A stretch of DNA of 11,358 nt from Deltaproteobacteria bacterium (lineage in GTDB: Bacteria > Myxococcota_A > Polyangia > JAAYKL01): contig JAABTR010000002.1 in assembly GCA_011389755.1 (NCBI GenBank), positions 1 to 11,358 of the forward strand, written 5' to 3'. The notes below the pieces were generated by a model. It searched no databases. It worked only from the letters and a program-made list of their open reading frames with translations, and had not been told where the DNA came from. Position 1 is the stretch's first letter, and every line of letters begins with the position of its first letter. Both the position numbers and the translations under genes were made by a program. Below, in pieces: positions 1 to 5,862 of the stretch.

Positions 1-1865
1 ACCTTTTTCTGCGCATTCTCGACCGAACGTGTCACCATCTTGTGCTCGATGGGCACACCGTCCTCCATGCCCAGCCGCGTCATGACTCCCGCGAGCCTGT
101 CAGCGCCGAAGATGCGCAGCAGGTCGTCTTCGAGGGACAAGAAAAACCGCGACGAGCCCGGATCTCCTTGTCGACCAGCGCGGCCCCGCAGCTGGTTGTC
201 GATGCGACGGGACTCGTGGCGTTCGGTGCCTACGATGTGCAGGCCGCCGGCGGCCAGGACCTCCTGGCGCTCTCTTTCGCACTGCTGCTTGTACTCGGTC
301 ACCAGCTTGGCGTAGCCCGATGGGTCGTCTTTGGGATCGATCCGCCCCTTGGCCATCATCTCGGCGTTGCCGCCCAAGATGATGTCGGTGCCGCGGCCCG
401 CCATGTTGGTGGAGACCGTCACCGCGCTCTTCCGCCCAGCCTGGGCCACCACGACCGCCTCTCGGTCATGCTGCTTGGCGTTGAGCACGTTGTGGTCGAT
501 CCCCTTGCGATCCAAGAGGCGGTGGAGCGCCTCGGACTTCTCCACGCTGGCCGTACCGACGAGCACCGGCTGCCCACGCTTGATGCAGTCGCGGATCTCG
601 TCGAGGATGGCGTAGAACTTCTCCTTCTCGGTCTTGTAGATGACGTCTTGGTGATCGACCCGCACGCAGGGCCAGTTGGTGGGGATGACCGTGACATCGA
701 GCTTGTAGGTCTTGTGGAACTCCTGGGCCTCGGTCTCGGCGGTGCCGGTCATCCCTGAGAGTTTTTTGTAGAGCCTGAACAGGTTCTGGAACGAGATGGT
801 GGCCAGGGTGCGGTTCTCCTCGAGGATCGGGACATTCTCCTTGGCCTCCACCGCCTGATGCAGACCGTCAGACCATCTGCGGCCGGGCATGGTGCGGCCC
901 GTGAACTCGTCGACGATGACGATCTTTTGGTCCTCGGTGACCATGTAGTTCACGTCGCGCTTGTAGAGATAGTGGGCCTTGAGCGCCTGATTGACGTGGT
1001 GCAGGTGGTCGATGTTCGCAGGATCGAACAAGTTTCCTATTTGCAAGGCGCTCTCCACCGAGTCGACACCCTCCTCGGTGAGGGTCACCGAGTGGCCTTT
1101 TTCGTCCACCACGAAGTCGGTGTCCTTGCGCAGCCTCGGGATGATGCTGTTGACCTTGACATACAGCTCGGAGGACTGCTCGGGCTGCCCCGAGATGATG
1201 AGCGGCGTGCGCGCTTCGTCGATGAGAATGGAGTCGACCTCGTCGACGATGGCGAAGTTCAGCGCCCGCTGGGCGTAGTCGTAGATGCTGAACTTCATGT
1301 TGTCGCGCAAGTAGTCGAAGCCGAACTCGTTGTTCTGGCCGTAGGTGATGTCCGCGGCATACGCGCGCTGCTTCTCGGCTCGCGTCTGACCATGCAGGGT
1401 CACGCCCACCTCGAGTTCCAGGAAATTGTAGATGTTCGCCATCCACTCCGCGTCCCGGGAGGCGAGGTAGTCGTTGACCGTCACCACGTGCACGCCGTGA
1501 CCGGTCAAGGCGTTGAGATACGCCGGAGCCACGGCCACCAAGGTCTTTCCCTCACCGGTCTTCATCTCGGCGATGGTGCCCTCATGGAGGGTCACCCCGC
1601 CGATGAACTGGACATCGAAGGGCCTGATGCCCAGGGCGCGGATGGAGGTCTCCCTCACGGTGGCGAAGGCCTCGGGCAGGAGGTCGTCGAGGCTCGCGCC
1701 ATTGTCGAGCTTTTGTTTGAACTTTGCGGTCTGGGCCCTCAGACCGGCGTCGGTGAGCCTTTGCATCCTGGGCTCAAAGGCCCCGATGGCCTCGATGAGC
1801 GGACGGATTTGCTTCATCTTACGTTCGTGGGCCGTTCCCACCAGCTTCTTGATTTTATTCAGCAT
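1..1865 (-). CDS. secA: Protein translocase ATPase SecA, N-terminal 621 residues (3' end beyond the window)
   Basis: SecA is the ATP-driven motor that pushes unfolded preproteins through the SecYEG channel in the inner membrane. The reading frame is open from ATG at 1865 to the window edge, giving 621 residues of a protein that is usually about 850-900 long. Visible landmarks are Walker A MKTGEGKT (101-108), the NDYLA segment (131-135), Walker B VDEVDSILIDEARTPLIISG (207-226), GRTMPGRRWSDGLHQAVEAK (323-342), LSGMTGTAETEA (369-380), NMAGRGTDIILGG (487-499) and the arginine-finger region ESRRIDNQLRGRAGRQGDPG (551-570). Both nucleotide-binding folds and the preprotein-crosslinking region are therefore present; the helical scaffold, wing and C-terminal parts lie off the edge. 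An AAGGA ribosome site sits 5 bases before the ATG. The gene is divergent from nth. One oddity is TNWP at 396-399, where relatives such as E. coli SecA have TNRP. Identity is certain from the motif order. Confidence 0.98.
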   Translation of the reverse strand, partial: MLNKIKKLVGTAHERKMKQIRPLIEAIGAFEPRMQRLTDAGLRAQTAKFKQKLDNGASLDDLLPEAFATVRETSIRALGIRPFDVQFIGGVTLHEGTIAEMKTGEGKTLVAVAPAYLNALTGHGVHVVTVNDYLASRDAEWMANIYNFLELEVGVTLHGQTRAEKQRAYAADITYGQNNEFGFDYLRDNMKFSIYDYAQRALNFAIVDEVDSILIDEARTPLIISGQPEQSSELYVKVNSIIPRLRKDTDFVVDEKGHSVTLTEEGVDSVESALQIGNLFDPANIDHLHHVNQALKAHYLYKRDVNYMVTEDQKIVIVDEFTGRTMPGRRWSDGLHQAVEAKENVPILEENRTLATISFQNLFRLYKKLSGMTGTAETEAQEFHKTYKLDVTVIPTNWPCVRVDHQDVIYKTEKEKFYAILDEIRDCIKRGQPVLVGTASVEKSEALHRLLDRKGIDHNVLNAKQHDREAVVVAQAGRKSAVTVSTNMAGRGTDIILGGNAEMMAKGRIDPKDDPSGYAKLVTEYKQQCERERQEVLAAGGLHIVGTERHESRRIDNQLRGRAGRQGDPGSSRFFLSLEDDLLRIFGADRLAGVMTRLGMEDGVPIEHKMVTRSVENAQKK

Positions 1866-1926
1866 CGTATCCTTCACACGAGGCCGCCGCCTATCGGAGC
1901 GCGGCGGGCCGAACGAGACGCGTTGG

Positions 1927-1945
1927 TCCAAAGGTCCCCTTTGGA
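1927..1945. repeat. 8-bp perfect inverted repeat upstream of secA
   Basis: TCCAAAGG (1927-1934) and CCTTTGGA (1938-1945) are perfect reverse complements separated by three bases. The dyad lies 62 bases before the secA start and 136 bases before nth. It could be a protein-binding operator or a hairpin in the secA leader RNA. No run of T follows it on either strand, so it does not look like an intrinsic terminator. The dyad is seen directly; the role is inference. Confidence 0.5.
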
Positions 1946-2010
1946 GTCCATGTGTGTGAAACTAATCTATGTTGCGACTCGAAGGCAATGGATCGACAAC
2001 AAATTTCTTT

Positions 2011-2050
2011 AGAGGCGCGCCCGGCGCGCTGTCACAATTCGCGCGCCTTT
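2011..2050. repeat. GC-rich 10-bp stem in the nth leader
   Basis: AGAGGCGCGC (2011-2020) can pair with GCGCGCCTTT (2041-2050) over ten positions with one G-T pair, leaving a 20-base loop. It is followed by a run of eight A (2055-2062) and then the nth start at 2081. On the plus strand there is no T-tract after the stem, and on the minus strand the T-run comes before the stem rather than after it. A canonical terminator is therefore unlikely. It may fold in the nth leader RNA or mark the divergent control region. Confidence 0.4.
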
Positions 2051-2080
2051 GGGCAAAAAAAAGACAAAAATGGACTTGAG

Positions 2081-2761
2081 ATGAAACGCCACGAAAAAGC
2101 ACGCCGCATCGGCCAGGTACTCGACGACCTCTTCCCATCTCCCAGCATCCCCTTGCACCACGAGGACCCATACACCCTGCTCGTCTCCACCGTGCTGTCC
2201 GCTCAGTGCACCGACGCGCGGGTCAACCTCACCGCGCCGCTTCTGTTCGAGCGGGCGGGCACCCCCGAGACAATGATGCGGGTGCCGGTAGAAGAGATCC
2301 AAGCCATCATCCGCCCGTGCGGCCTGTCCAGCGCCAAGGCCAAGGCGATATCGGGGCTCAGCAAGATCCTGGTCGAAGAGCACGAGGGGCGGGTCCCGCG
2401 CACATTTGCCGAGCTCGAGGCGCTGCCCGGAGTTGGACACAAGACCGCGAGCGTGGTGATGTCCGGGGCCTTCGGCGTGCCCGCCTTCCCGGTGGACACC
2501 CACATTCACAGGCTCGCCCGACGGTGGGGCCTCAGCTCGGGCACCTCGGTGACCGAGACCGAAAAGGCGCTCAAGGCGCTCTTCGCGCGAGGGGACTGGC
2601 ACAAGCGGCATCTGCAGATCATTTACTTCGGGAGGACCCACTGCCCGGCGCGGGGACACGACTGGGACACCTGCCCGATCTGCTCCTTTGCGGCGACCCC
2701 CAAGACGCGCCGGGCCGAGCATGGCGGGCGAAGAATTGGACAAGACGCCTCGAAGCGATAA
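2081..2761 (+). CDS. nth: Endonuclease III, DNA glycosylase/AP lyase (variant iron-sulphur motif)
   Basis: Endonuclease III removes oxidised pyrimidines from DNA and cuts the resulting abasic site, the first step of base excision repair. The protein is 226 residues, close to the 211 of the E. coli enzyme. The helix-hairpin-helix LPGVGHKTASVV (115-126) carries the Schiff-base lysine K121, and the GPD loop FPVDTHIHRLARR (136-148) carries catalytic D139. Both sit one residue from the E. coli positions. Early family landmarks PYTLLVSTVLSAQCTDARVN (30-49) are intact. The start at 2081 was chosen because homology begins there; the frame is open further upstream but that part is unlike Nth. The ribosome site is weak. 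The C-terminal cluster motif is odd: cysteines at 188, 198 and 201 (C-x9-C-x2-C) and no fourth cysteine, instead of C-x6-C-x2-C-x5-C. Glycosylase identity is secure; cluster content is not. Confidence 0.95.
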   Translation: MKRHEKARRIGQVLDDLFPSPSIPLHHEDPYTLLVSTVLSAQCTDARVNLTAPLLFERAGTPETMMRVPVEEIQAIIRPCGLSSAKAKAISGLSKILVEEHEGRVPRTFAELEALPGVGHKTASVVMSGAFGVPAFPVDTHIHRLARRWGLSSGTSVTETEKALKALFARGDWHKRHLQIIYFGRTHCPARGHDWDTCPICSFAATPKTRRAEHGGRRIGQDASKR

Positions 2762-2772
2762 CTCTATTGTTA

Positions 2773-2835
2773 TGGTGGAACCAGTCGCCAGGCCGGTGCG
2801 AGTCCCTCGGCAGCCACTGAGCCGTTTCGGAGGAT
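2773..2835 (+). promoter_or_regulatory. Possible structured leader between nth and the response regulator; partial cobalamin-riboswitch-like core
   Basis: The 84 bases between nth and the next gene contain GGTGCGAGTCC (2795-2805) followed 8 bases later by GCCACTG (2813-2819). Both resemble conserved core pieces of cobalamin riboswitches, given here from memory. A fold is possible: CAGT (2782-2785) pairs with ACTG (2816-2819), and GCCG (2792-2795) with CGGC (2808-2811). Against it, the GGAA-like element (2777-2780) is too far from GGTG, the intervening CCCGC piece is missing, and there is almost no room for the 3' closing part before the ribosome site GGAGG (2829-2833). Treat it as a structured leader of unknown type with a degenerate or chance resemblance. 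Confidence 0.25.
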
Positions 2836-2845
2836 ACGATTCGAT

Positions 2846-3220
2846 ATGAGCCACGAAACATCGGAAAAACCACAGCGCATCCTAGTCGTGGACGACGATG
2901 AAATCTCCTGCGAAGCGATCGCCATAGGCTTGCGCAAAAGCGGCCTCTTGGCCGACAGCGCCTCGGACGCGGACGCCGCGCTCGCGCTGCTCGCCCAGAA
3001 TCACTACGACCTCGTCTTGCTCGATCTCATGATGCCCGGGGTGACCGGATTTCAGCTCGCCCGAAAGATCCGCGACGGTTTCCCCGGGGTCAAGACCGTC
3101 TTGATGTCGGCGTTTCGGGTGTCGGCGAACCAGCTGCGACGGGCGGACACAGGCGTCTCGGGCTTTCTCATGAAGCCCTGCGCCATCTCCGACATCGAAG
3201 CGTTCTTGGAGCCCCGGTAG
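2846..3220 (+). CDS. Single-domain response regulator (CheY-like receiver, no output domain)
   Basis: This 124-residue protein is one receiver domain that would take a phosphoryl group from a histidine kinase or phosphotransfer protein in the cytoplasm. The acidic pocket is D16-D17 in RILVVDDDE (11-19), the phospho-acceptor is D60 in YDLVLLDLMMPG (54-65), the switch hydroxyl is S88 in VLMSAF (85-90) and the conserved lysine is K110 in FLMKPC (107-112). All catalytic residues are present, so it should be phosphorylatable. Nothing follows the domain, so it probably signals by protein contact or passes phosphate on. ATG 2846 has GGAGG at 2829-2833, a rather long 12-base spacing. It follows nth on the same strand by 84 bases and ends 7 bases from the convergent purB stop. 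No kinase is encoded nearby, so its partner is unknown. Confidence 0.92.
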   Translation: MSHETSEKPQRILVVDDDEISCEAIAIGLRKSGLLADSASDADAALALLAQNHYDLVLLDLMMPGVTGFQLARKIRDGFPGVKTVLMSAFRVSANQLRRADTGVSGFLMKPCAISDIEAFLEPR

Positions 3221-3227
3221 CGCGCCG

Positions 3228-4685
3228 TCACACCTTCACGCGCCGGCCCTTCGGCGACGCGAGCACCTCGGCATACGTCGCGAGCCGAGGGTCGACCACC
3301 GTCTCGAGGAACCGGCTGACCTGCTGAGGCGCTCGACCGATGAACCGGGAGGGATCCGCGGCGAGGGCGTCGAGCTCACCGCGATCGAGCGGGATGCGGG
3401 GATCGTCCGCCATGCGCTCGAGGAGATCGTTGGGGCGCCCCTCTTCCTTGACCGCCCGAGCCGCCTCCATGGACAGCTCCCGGATCACCTCGTGGGCCTG
3501 CTGCCGGTCGCCGCCCGCCTCCACCGCCGCCATCAGGATCTCCTCGGTCGCCATAAAGGGCAGCTCCTCGGCCAGGCGCCGCGCGATGGGCGCCGGGTTG
3601 GGCCGCATTCCGGCGGCGACGTCGCTTAGAAGCCCCAGCACCGCGTCGGTGAGCAGGTACGCCTGGGGGATATCCATGCGCCGAATCGCCGAGTCGTCCA
3701 AGGTGCGCTCGAGCCACTGGTTGGCGTGGGTGGCGTGAAAATCGCTGACCAGGTTCATGAGCTTGCGCGACAAGGCGCACATCCGCTCGCTGCGCATGGG
3801 GTTGCGCTTGTAGGCCATCGCCGAGGAGCCCACCTGTTTTTTCCCAAACGGCTCGTCGAGCTCCTTGAGCCCGCTCAAGAGGCGCACGTTGACGCCGAAC
3901 CAGTGAGCAGATGCGCCGATTCCCGCCAAGACTTCGGCCACCTTGGTGTCTATCTTGCGCGGGTAGGTCTGCCCTGTGACCTCGTAGATGCCGTCGAAAC
4001 CGAGCTTGCGCGCGACGAGCTCATCGAGGGCCTGCACCTTGTCGTGGTCGCCTCCGAAGAGCTTCAGGTAGCTCGCCTGGGTCCCCGTGGTGCCCTTGGC
4101 GCCCCGGGCCTTGATCTGTGGGATCAGCCACTCGAGGGCGTCCAGATCGACGAGCAGGTCCTGCAAAACCAGGCTGAAGCGCTTGCCCATGGTGGTCGGC
4201 TGCGCCGCCTGGAAGTGGGTGGCACCCAGCACGGGCAGGGCCTTGTGGGTCTCGACAAAGTCGCGCAGAGCGCCGATGGCGCCTAAGAGATCGCGGCGGA
4301 CGAGCTCCAGGGCGCGGCGGTGGATGATGAGGTCGGTGTTGCATCCCACGAACTGAGAGGTCGCCCCGAGGTGGATGATAGGAGCCGCCGCCGGACACCT
4401 GGCCGCGAAGGTGTGGACGTGGGCCATGACATCGTGCCTCAGCTCTCGCTCCTTGGCCTCGGCCATCGCATAATCGATATCGTCTCGGTGCGCCTTCATC
4501 TGCGCGATGCCTTCGGCTGTCACCAGGCCACTCAGGCCGAGCTCGGCTTGGGCCTCGGCCAGGGCGATCCAGCAGTCCCGCCATGTGGTGAACTTGGTCT
4601 TCTCGGAAAACAGCTCCTGCATGGCGCGACTCGTGTAGCGGCTGACGAGCGGCTCTGCGTAGACGGAACGATCTCTTTGGCTCAT
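3228..4685 (-). CDS. purB: Adenylosuccinate lyase, eukaryote-like subfamily
   Basis: PurB eliminates fumarate from SAICAR to give AICAR and from adenylosuccinate to give AMP, serving both de novo purine synthesis and AMP formation. The protein is 485 residues, similar to the animal enzyme (about 484) and longer than the common 430-456-residue bacterial forms. The fumarate-lyase signature GSSAMAYKRNPMRSER (286-301) contains the catalytic serine pair S287/S288. H157 in GATHFQAAQPTTMGKR (154-169) is the expected general acid, and IHLGATS (104-110), KGTTGTQASYLKLF (197-210) and ERTLDDSA (326-333) are also conserved. From memory the sequence follows human ADSL closely through these blocks. One change is visible: A291 where the human loop has proline (GSSAMP). 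GGAG lies about 10 bases upstream of the ATG. It is convergent with the response regulator and divergent from the gene at 4866. Confidence 0.97.
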   Translation of the reverse strand: MSQRDRSVYAEPLVSRYTSRAMQELFSEKTKFTTWRDCWIALAEAQAELGLSGLVTAEGIAQMKAHRDDIDYAMAEAKERELRHDVMAHVHTFAARCPAAAPIIHLGATSQFVGCNTDLIIHRRALELVRRDLLGAIGALRDFVETHKALPVLGATHFQAAQPTTMGKRFSLVLQDLLVDLDALEWLIPQIKARGAKGTTGTQASYLKLFGGDHDKVQALDELVARKLGFDGIYEVTGQTYPRKIDTKVAEVLAGIGASAHWFGVNVRLLSGLKELDEPFGKKQVGSSAMAYKRNPMRSERMCALSRKLMNLVSDFHATHANQWLERTLDDSAIRRMDIPQAYLLTDAVLGLLSDVAAGMRPNPAPIARRLAEELPFMATEEILMAAVEAGGDRQQAHEVIRELSMEAARAVKEEGRPNDLLERMADDPRIPLDRGELDALAADPSRFIGRAPQQVSRFLETVVDPRLATYAEVLASPKGRRVKV

Positions 4686-4726
4686 ATCTCTCTCCTAAAT
4701 TAGGCTCCCTTGGTCTCGACGAGCGC

Positions 4727-4755
4727 AGATTACGGCGAGCGCCTCCGCTGCGCAA
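4727..4755 (-). promoter_or_regulatory. Candidate purB promoter
   Basis: Read on the minus strand, TTGCGC (4755-4750) and TAATCT (4732-4727) are 17 bases apart, about 40 bases upstream of the purB start. Each hexamer matches the housekeeping sigma consensus at only three of six positions, so this is a weak prediction supported mainly by spacing and location. Confidence 0.28.
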
Positions 4756-4776
4756 GCCGCCGTGAGGAAATCATCA

Positions 4777-4806
4777 TTGAACCGCCCCATGAGTTCCGCT
4801 TAATAT
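4777..4806 (+). promoter_or_regulatory. Candidate promoter for the membrane receiver gene at 4866
   Basis: TTGAAC (4777-4782) and TAATAT (4801-4806) are separated by 18 bases. Each matches the housekeeping consensus at four of six positions. Transcription would begin near 4813, giving a leader of roughly 50 bases. It sits back-to-back with the candidate purB promoter. Confidence 0.4.
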
Positions 4807-4865
4807 CGCGGGATTGATCGCCTCCCTTTTCGAGGACGACACGAACCTATCGGAAACGAGATGTA

Positions 4866-5732
4866 ATGACGATTGTGTATATAGTCTGTGGAGCTGTCGC
4901 GGCGGCGGGCCTGCTCGCTGCCTGGGCGGCCTCGAAAAAGCTGCGCACCCAAAAACAGAACCACGAATCGAAGGTGGCCGCCCTCGAGGCAGAGCTGCAA
5001 AGACAAAAGAGCCGCAGACTCATCACCGGTGGCGAACCGGCAGGAGCCGGACAGACAGAAAAAGGAGAAGAGGACCTTCTCAATCAAGAGCTTTTGCAAG
5101 CACAAAGACTCGAAGCGGTTCGCGAGCTGGCCGAGAGCCTCGAGCGCGACCTGCCCCAAATTCGAGGCAACCTCCAAATCGCCCTGTCCGAGCTCGAGCC
5201 GCAGCACCCCCACCACATCATCCTGGAGGCGGCCGCCCAGACCGCGGCCGAGGCTCAAAACTGCGCCAAGAACATCCTCAGGATCATCCGCGCAGAGCCT
5301 CTCGATGAATGCACGGGCTCCGGATCTCCGAGCGAGCCGGCCCACTTTTGTGAATGGACCAAAGGCTCCGAGACCATATTGCTGGCAGAAGACGAGTTCA
5401 CGCTGCGGGCCATGACGTCGAGGCTCCTCGAACGCATCGGCTACCGTGTCATCGCCGCGGAGAACGGCGCTGAGGCCTTGGCCGTCGTCGAGGGCTCCAA
5501 CGAGCGGATCGACCTGCTTATCACCGATGTGGTGATGCCGCAGATGAACGGGTCGGAGCTGGCGCGGAGGATCTGCCGCACCCACCCGGAGGTCAAGGTT
5601 TTGTTCACCTCGGGGTACGCCGACGAGCTCTTGGGGCGCCACGGCGTCTTGACCGAAGAGGTCCATTACATCGGAAAGCCTTACACCCCCGAGGCTCTGG
5701 CCCAAAAAGTCAGAGACGTGCTTGAGGGATGA
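4866..5732 (+). CDS. Membrane-anchored receiver protein with degenerate HisKA region and no ATPase domain
   Basis: The 288-residue protein starts with one hydrophobic segment (about 3-22, IVYIVCGAVAAAGLLAAWAA) that should anchor it in the inner membrane. A charged, probably coiled-coil stretch follows (about 23-52), then a region aligning to the HisKA dimerisation domain of hybrid kinases (about 76-143). Family members have a pattern like QAQKMEAVGxLAGGVAHDFNN; here QAQRLEAVRELAESLERDLP (78-97) puts R94 where the phosphorylated His belongs. The ATP-binding domain that should follow is absent. A linker of about 22 residues leads to a complete receiver domain (168-288) with E175-D176, phospho-acceptor D221 in LLITDVVMPQMNG (217-229), T248 and K271. 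It cannot autophosphorylate and is presumably a tethered phosphate acceptor. The start is ATG 4866, with only a weak upstream purine run. It lies between purB and thiC, which gives no functional clue. Confidence 0.88.
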   Translation: MTIVYIVCGAVAAAGLLAAWAASKKLRTQKQNHESKVAALEAELQRQKSRRLITGGEPAGAGQTEKGEEDLLNQELLQAQRLEAVRELAESLERDLPQIRGNLQIALSELEPQHPHHIILEAAAQTAAEAQNCAKNILRIIRAEPLDECTGSGSPSEPAHFCEWTKGSETILLAEDEFTLRAMTSRLLERIGYRVIAAENGAEALAVVEGSNERIDLLITDVVMPQMNGSELARRICRTHPEVKVLFTSGYADELLGRHGVLTEEVHYIGKPYTPEALAQKVRDVLEG

Positions 5733-5768
5733 CGCCCGCCCCGCAAAGGAGTATTTCAAACGCTGGCG

Positions 5769-5797
5769 TTGCATGCGGCATGGCTGCGTCTTATAAC
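5769..5797 (+). promoter_or_regulatory. Probable thiC promoter
   Basis: TTGCAT (5769-5774) and TATAAC (5792-5797) are separated by exactly 17 bases; the -10 hexamer matches the consensus at five of six positions. Transcription would start near 5804, leaving a leader of about 60 bases. That is too short to hold a full TPP riboswitch, and none of that riboswitch's conserved blocks is visible in it. Confidence 0.5.
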
Positions 5798-5862
5798 GCG
5801 TCCCTAGTCGCGTCCCGAGGCAGACGCTCTTCGGGGGAGTGACTCGGACGAGGAGGTATTCG

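Noticed and set aside
858..2012. Long plus-strand open frame across secA
   Set aside because: It is the antisense shadow of secA, whose minus-strand translation matches SecA motifs throughout; the shadow product has no recognisable domain.
1952..2080. Upstream extension of nth starting at ATG 1952
   Set aside because: The added 43 residues are unlike Nth N-termini and run across the GC-rich stem and the A-tract. ATG 2081 aligns catalytic K121 and D139 with E. coli K120 and D138.
2070..2084. Five-codon frame ATG GAC TTG AGA TGA overlapping the nth start
   Set aside because: It has no ribosome site and encodes four residues; overlap by ATGA is likely chance.
2790..2820. Possible tRNA 3' half (GGTGCGAGTCC looks like a T-arm)
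   Set aside because: The stems around the loop do not pair as a T-arm, no matching 5' acceptor strand is present upstream, and no anticodon arm is seen.
3214..3234. Bidirectional terminator between the response regulator and purB
   Set aside because: Only 7 bases separate the two stop codons and no stem with a T-run is visible on either strand.
3726..4286. Plus-strand open frame inside purB
   Set aside because: The minus-strand purB reading carries the fumarate-lyase signature; this frame is a shadow.
5733..5862. TPP riboswitch before thiC
   Set aside because: No conserved TPP blocks were found, and the predicted transcript leader is too short.
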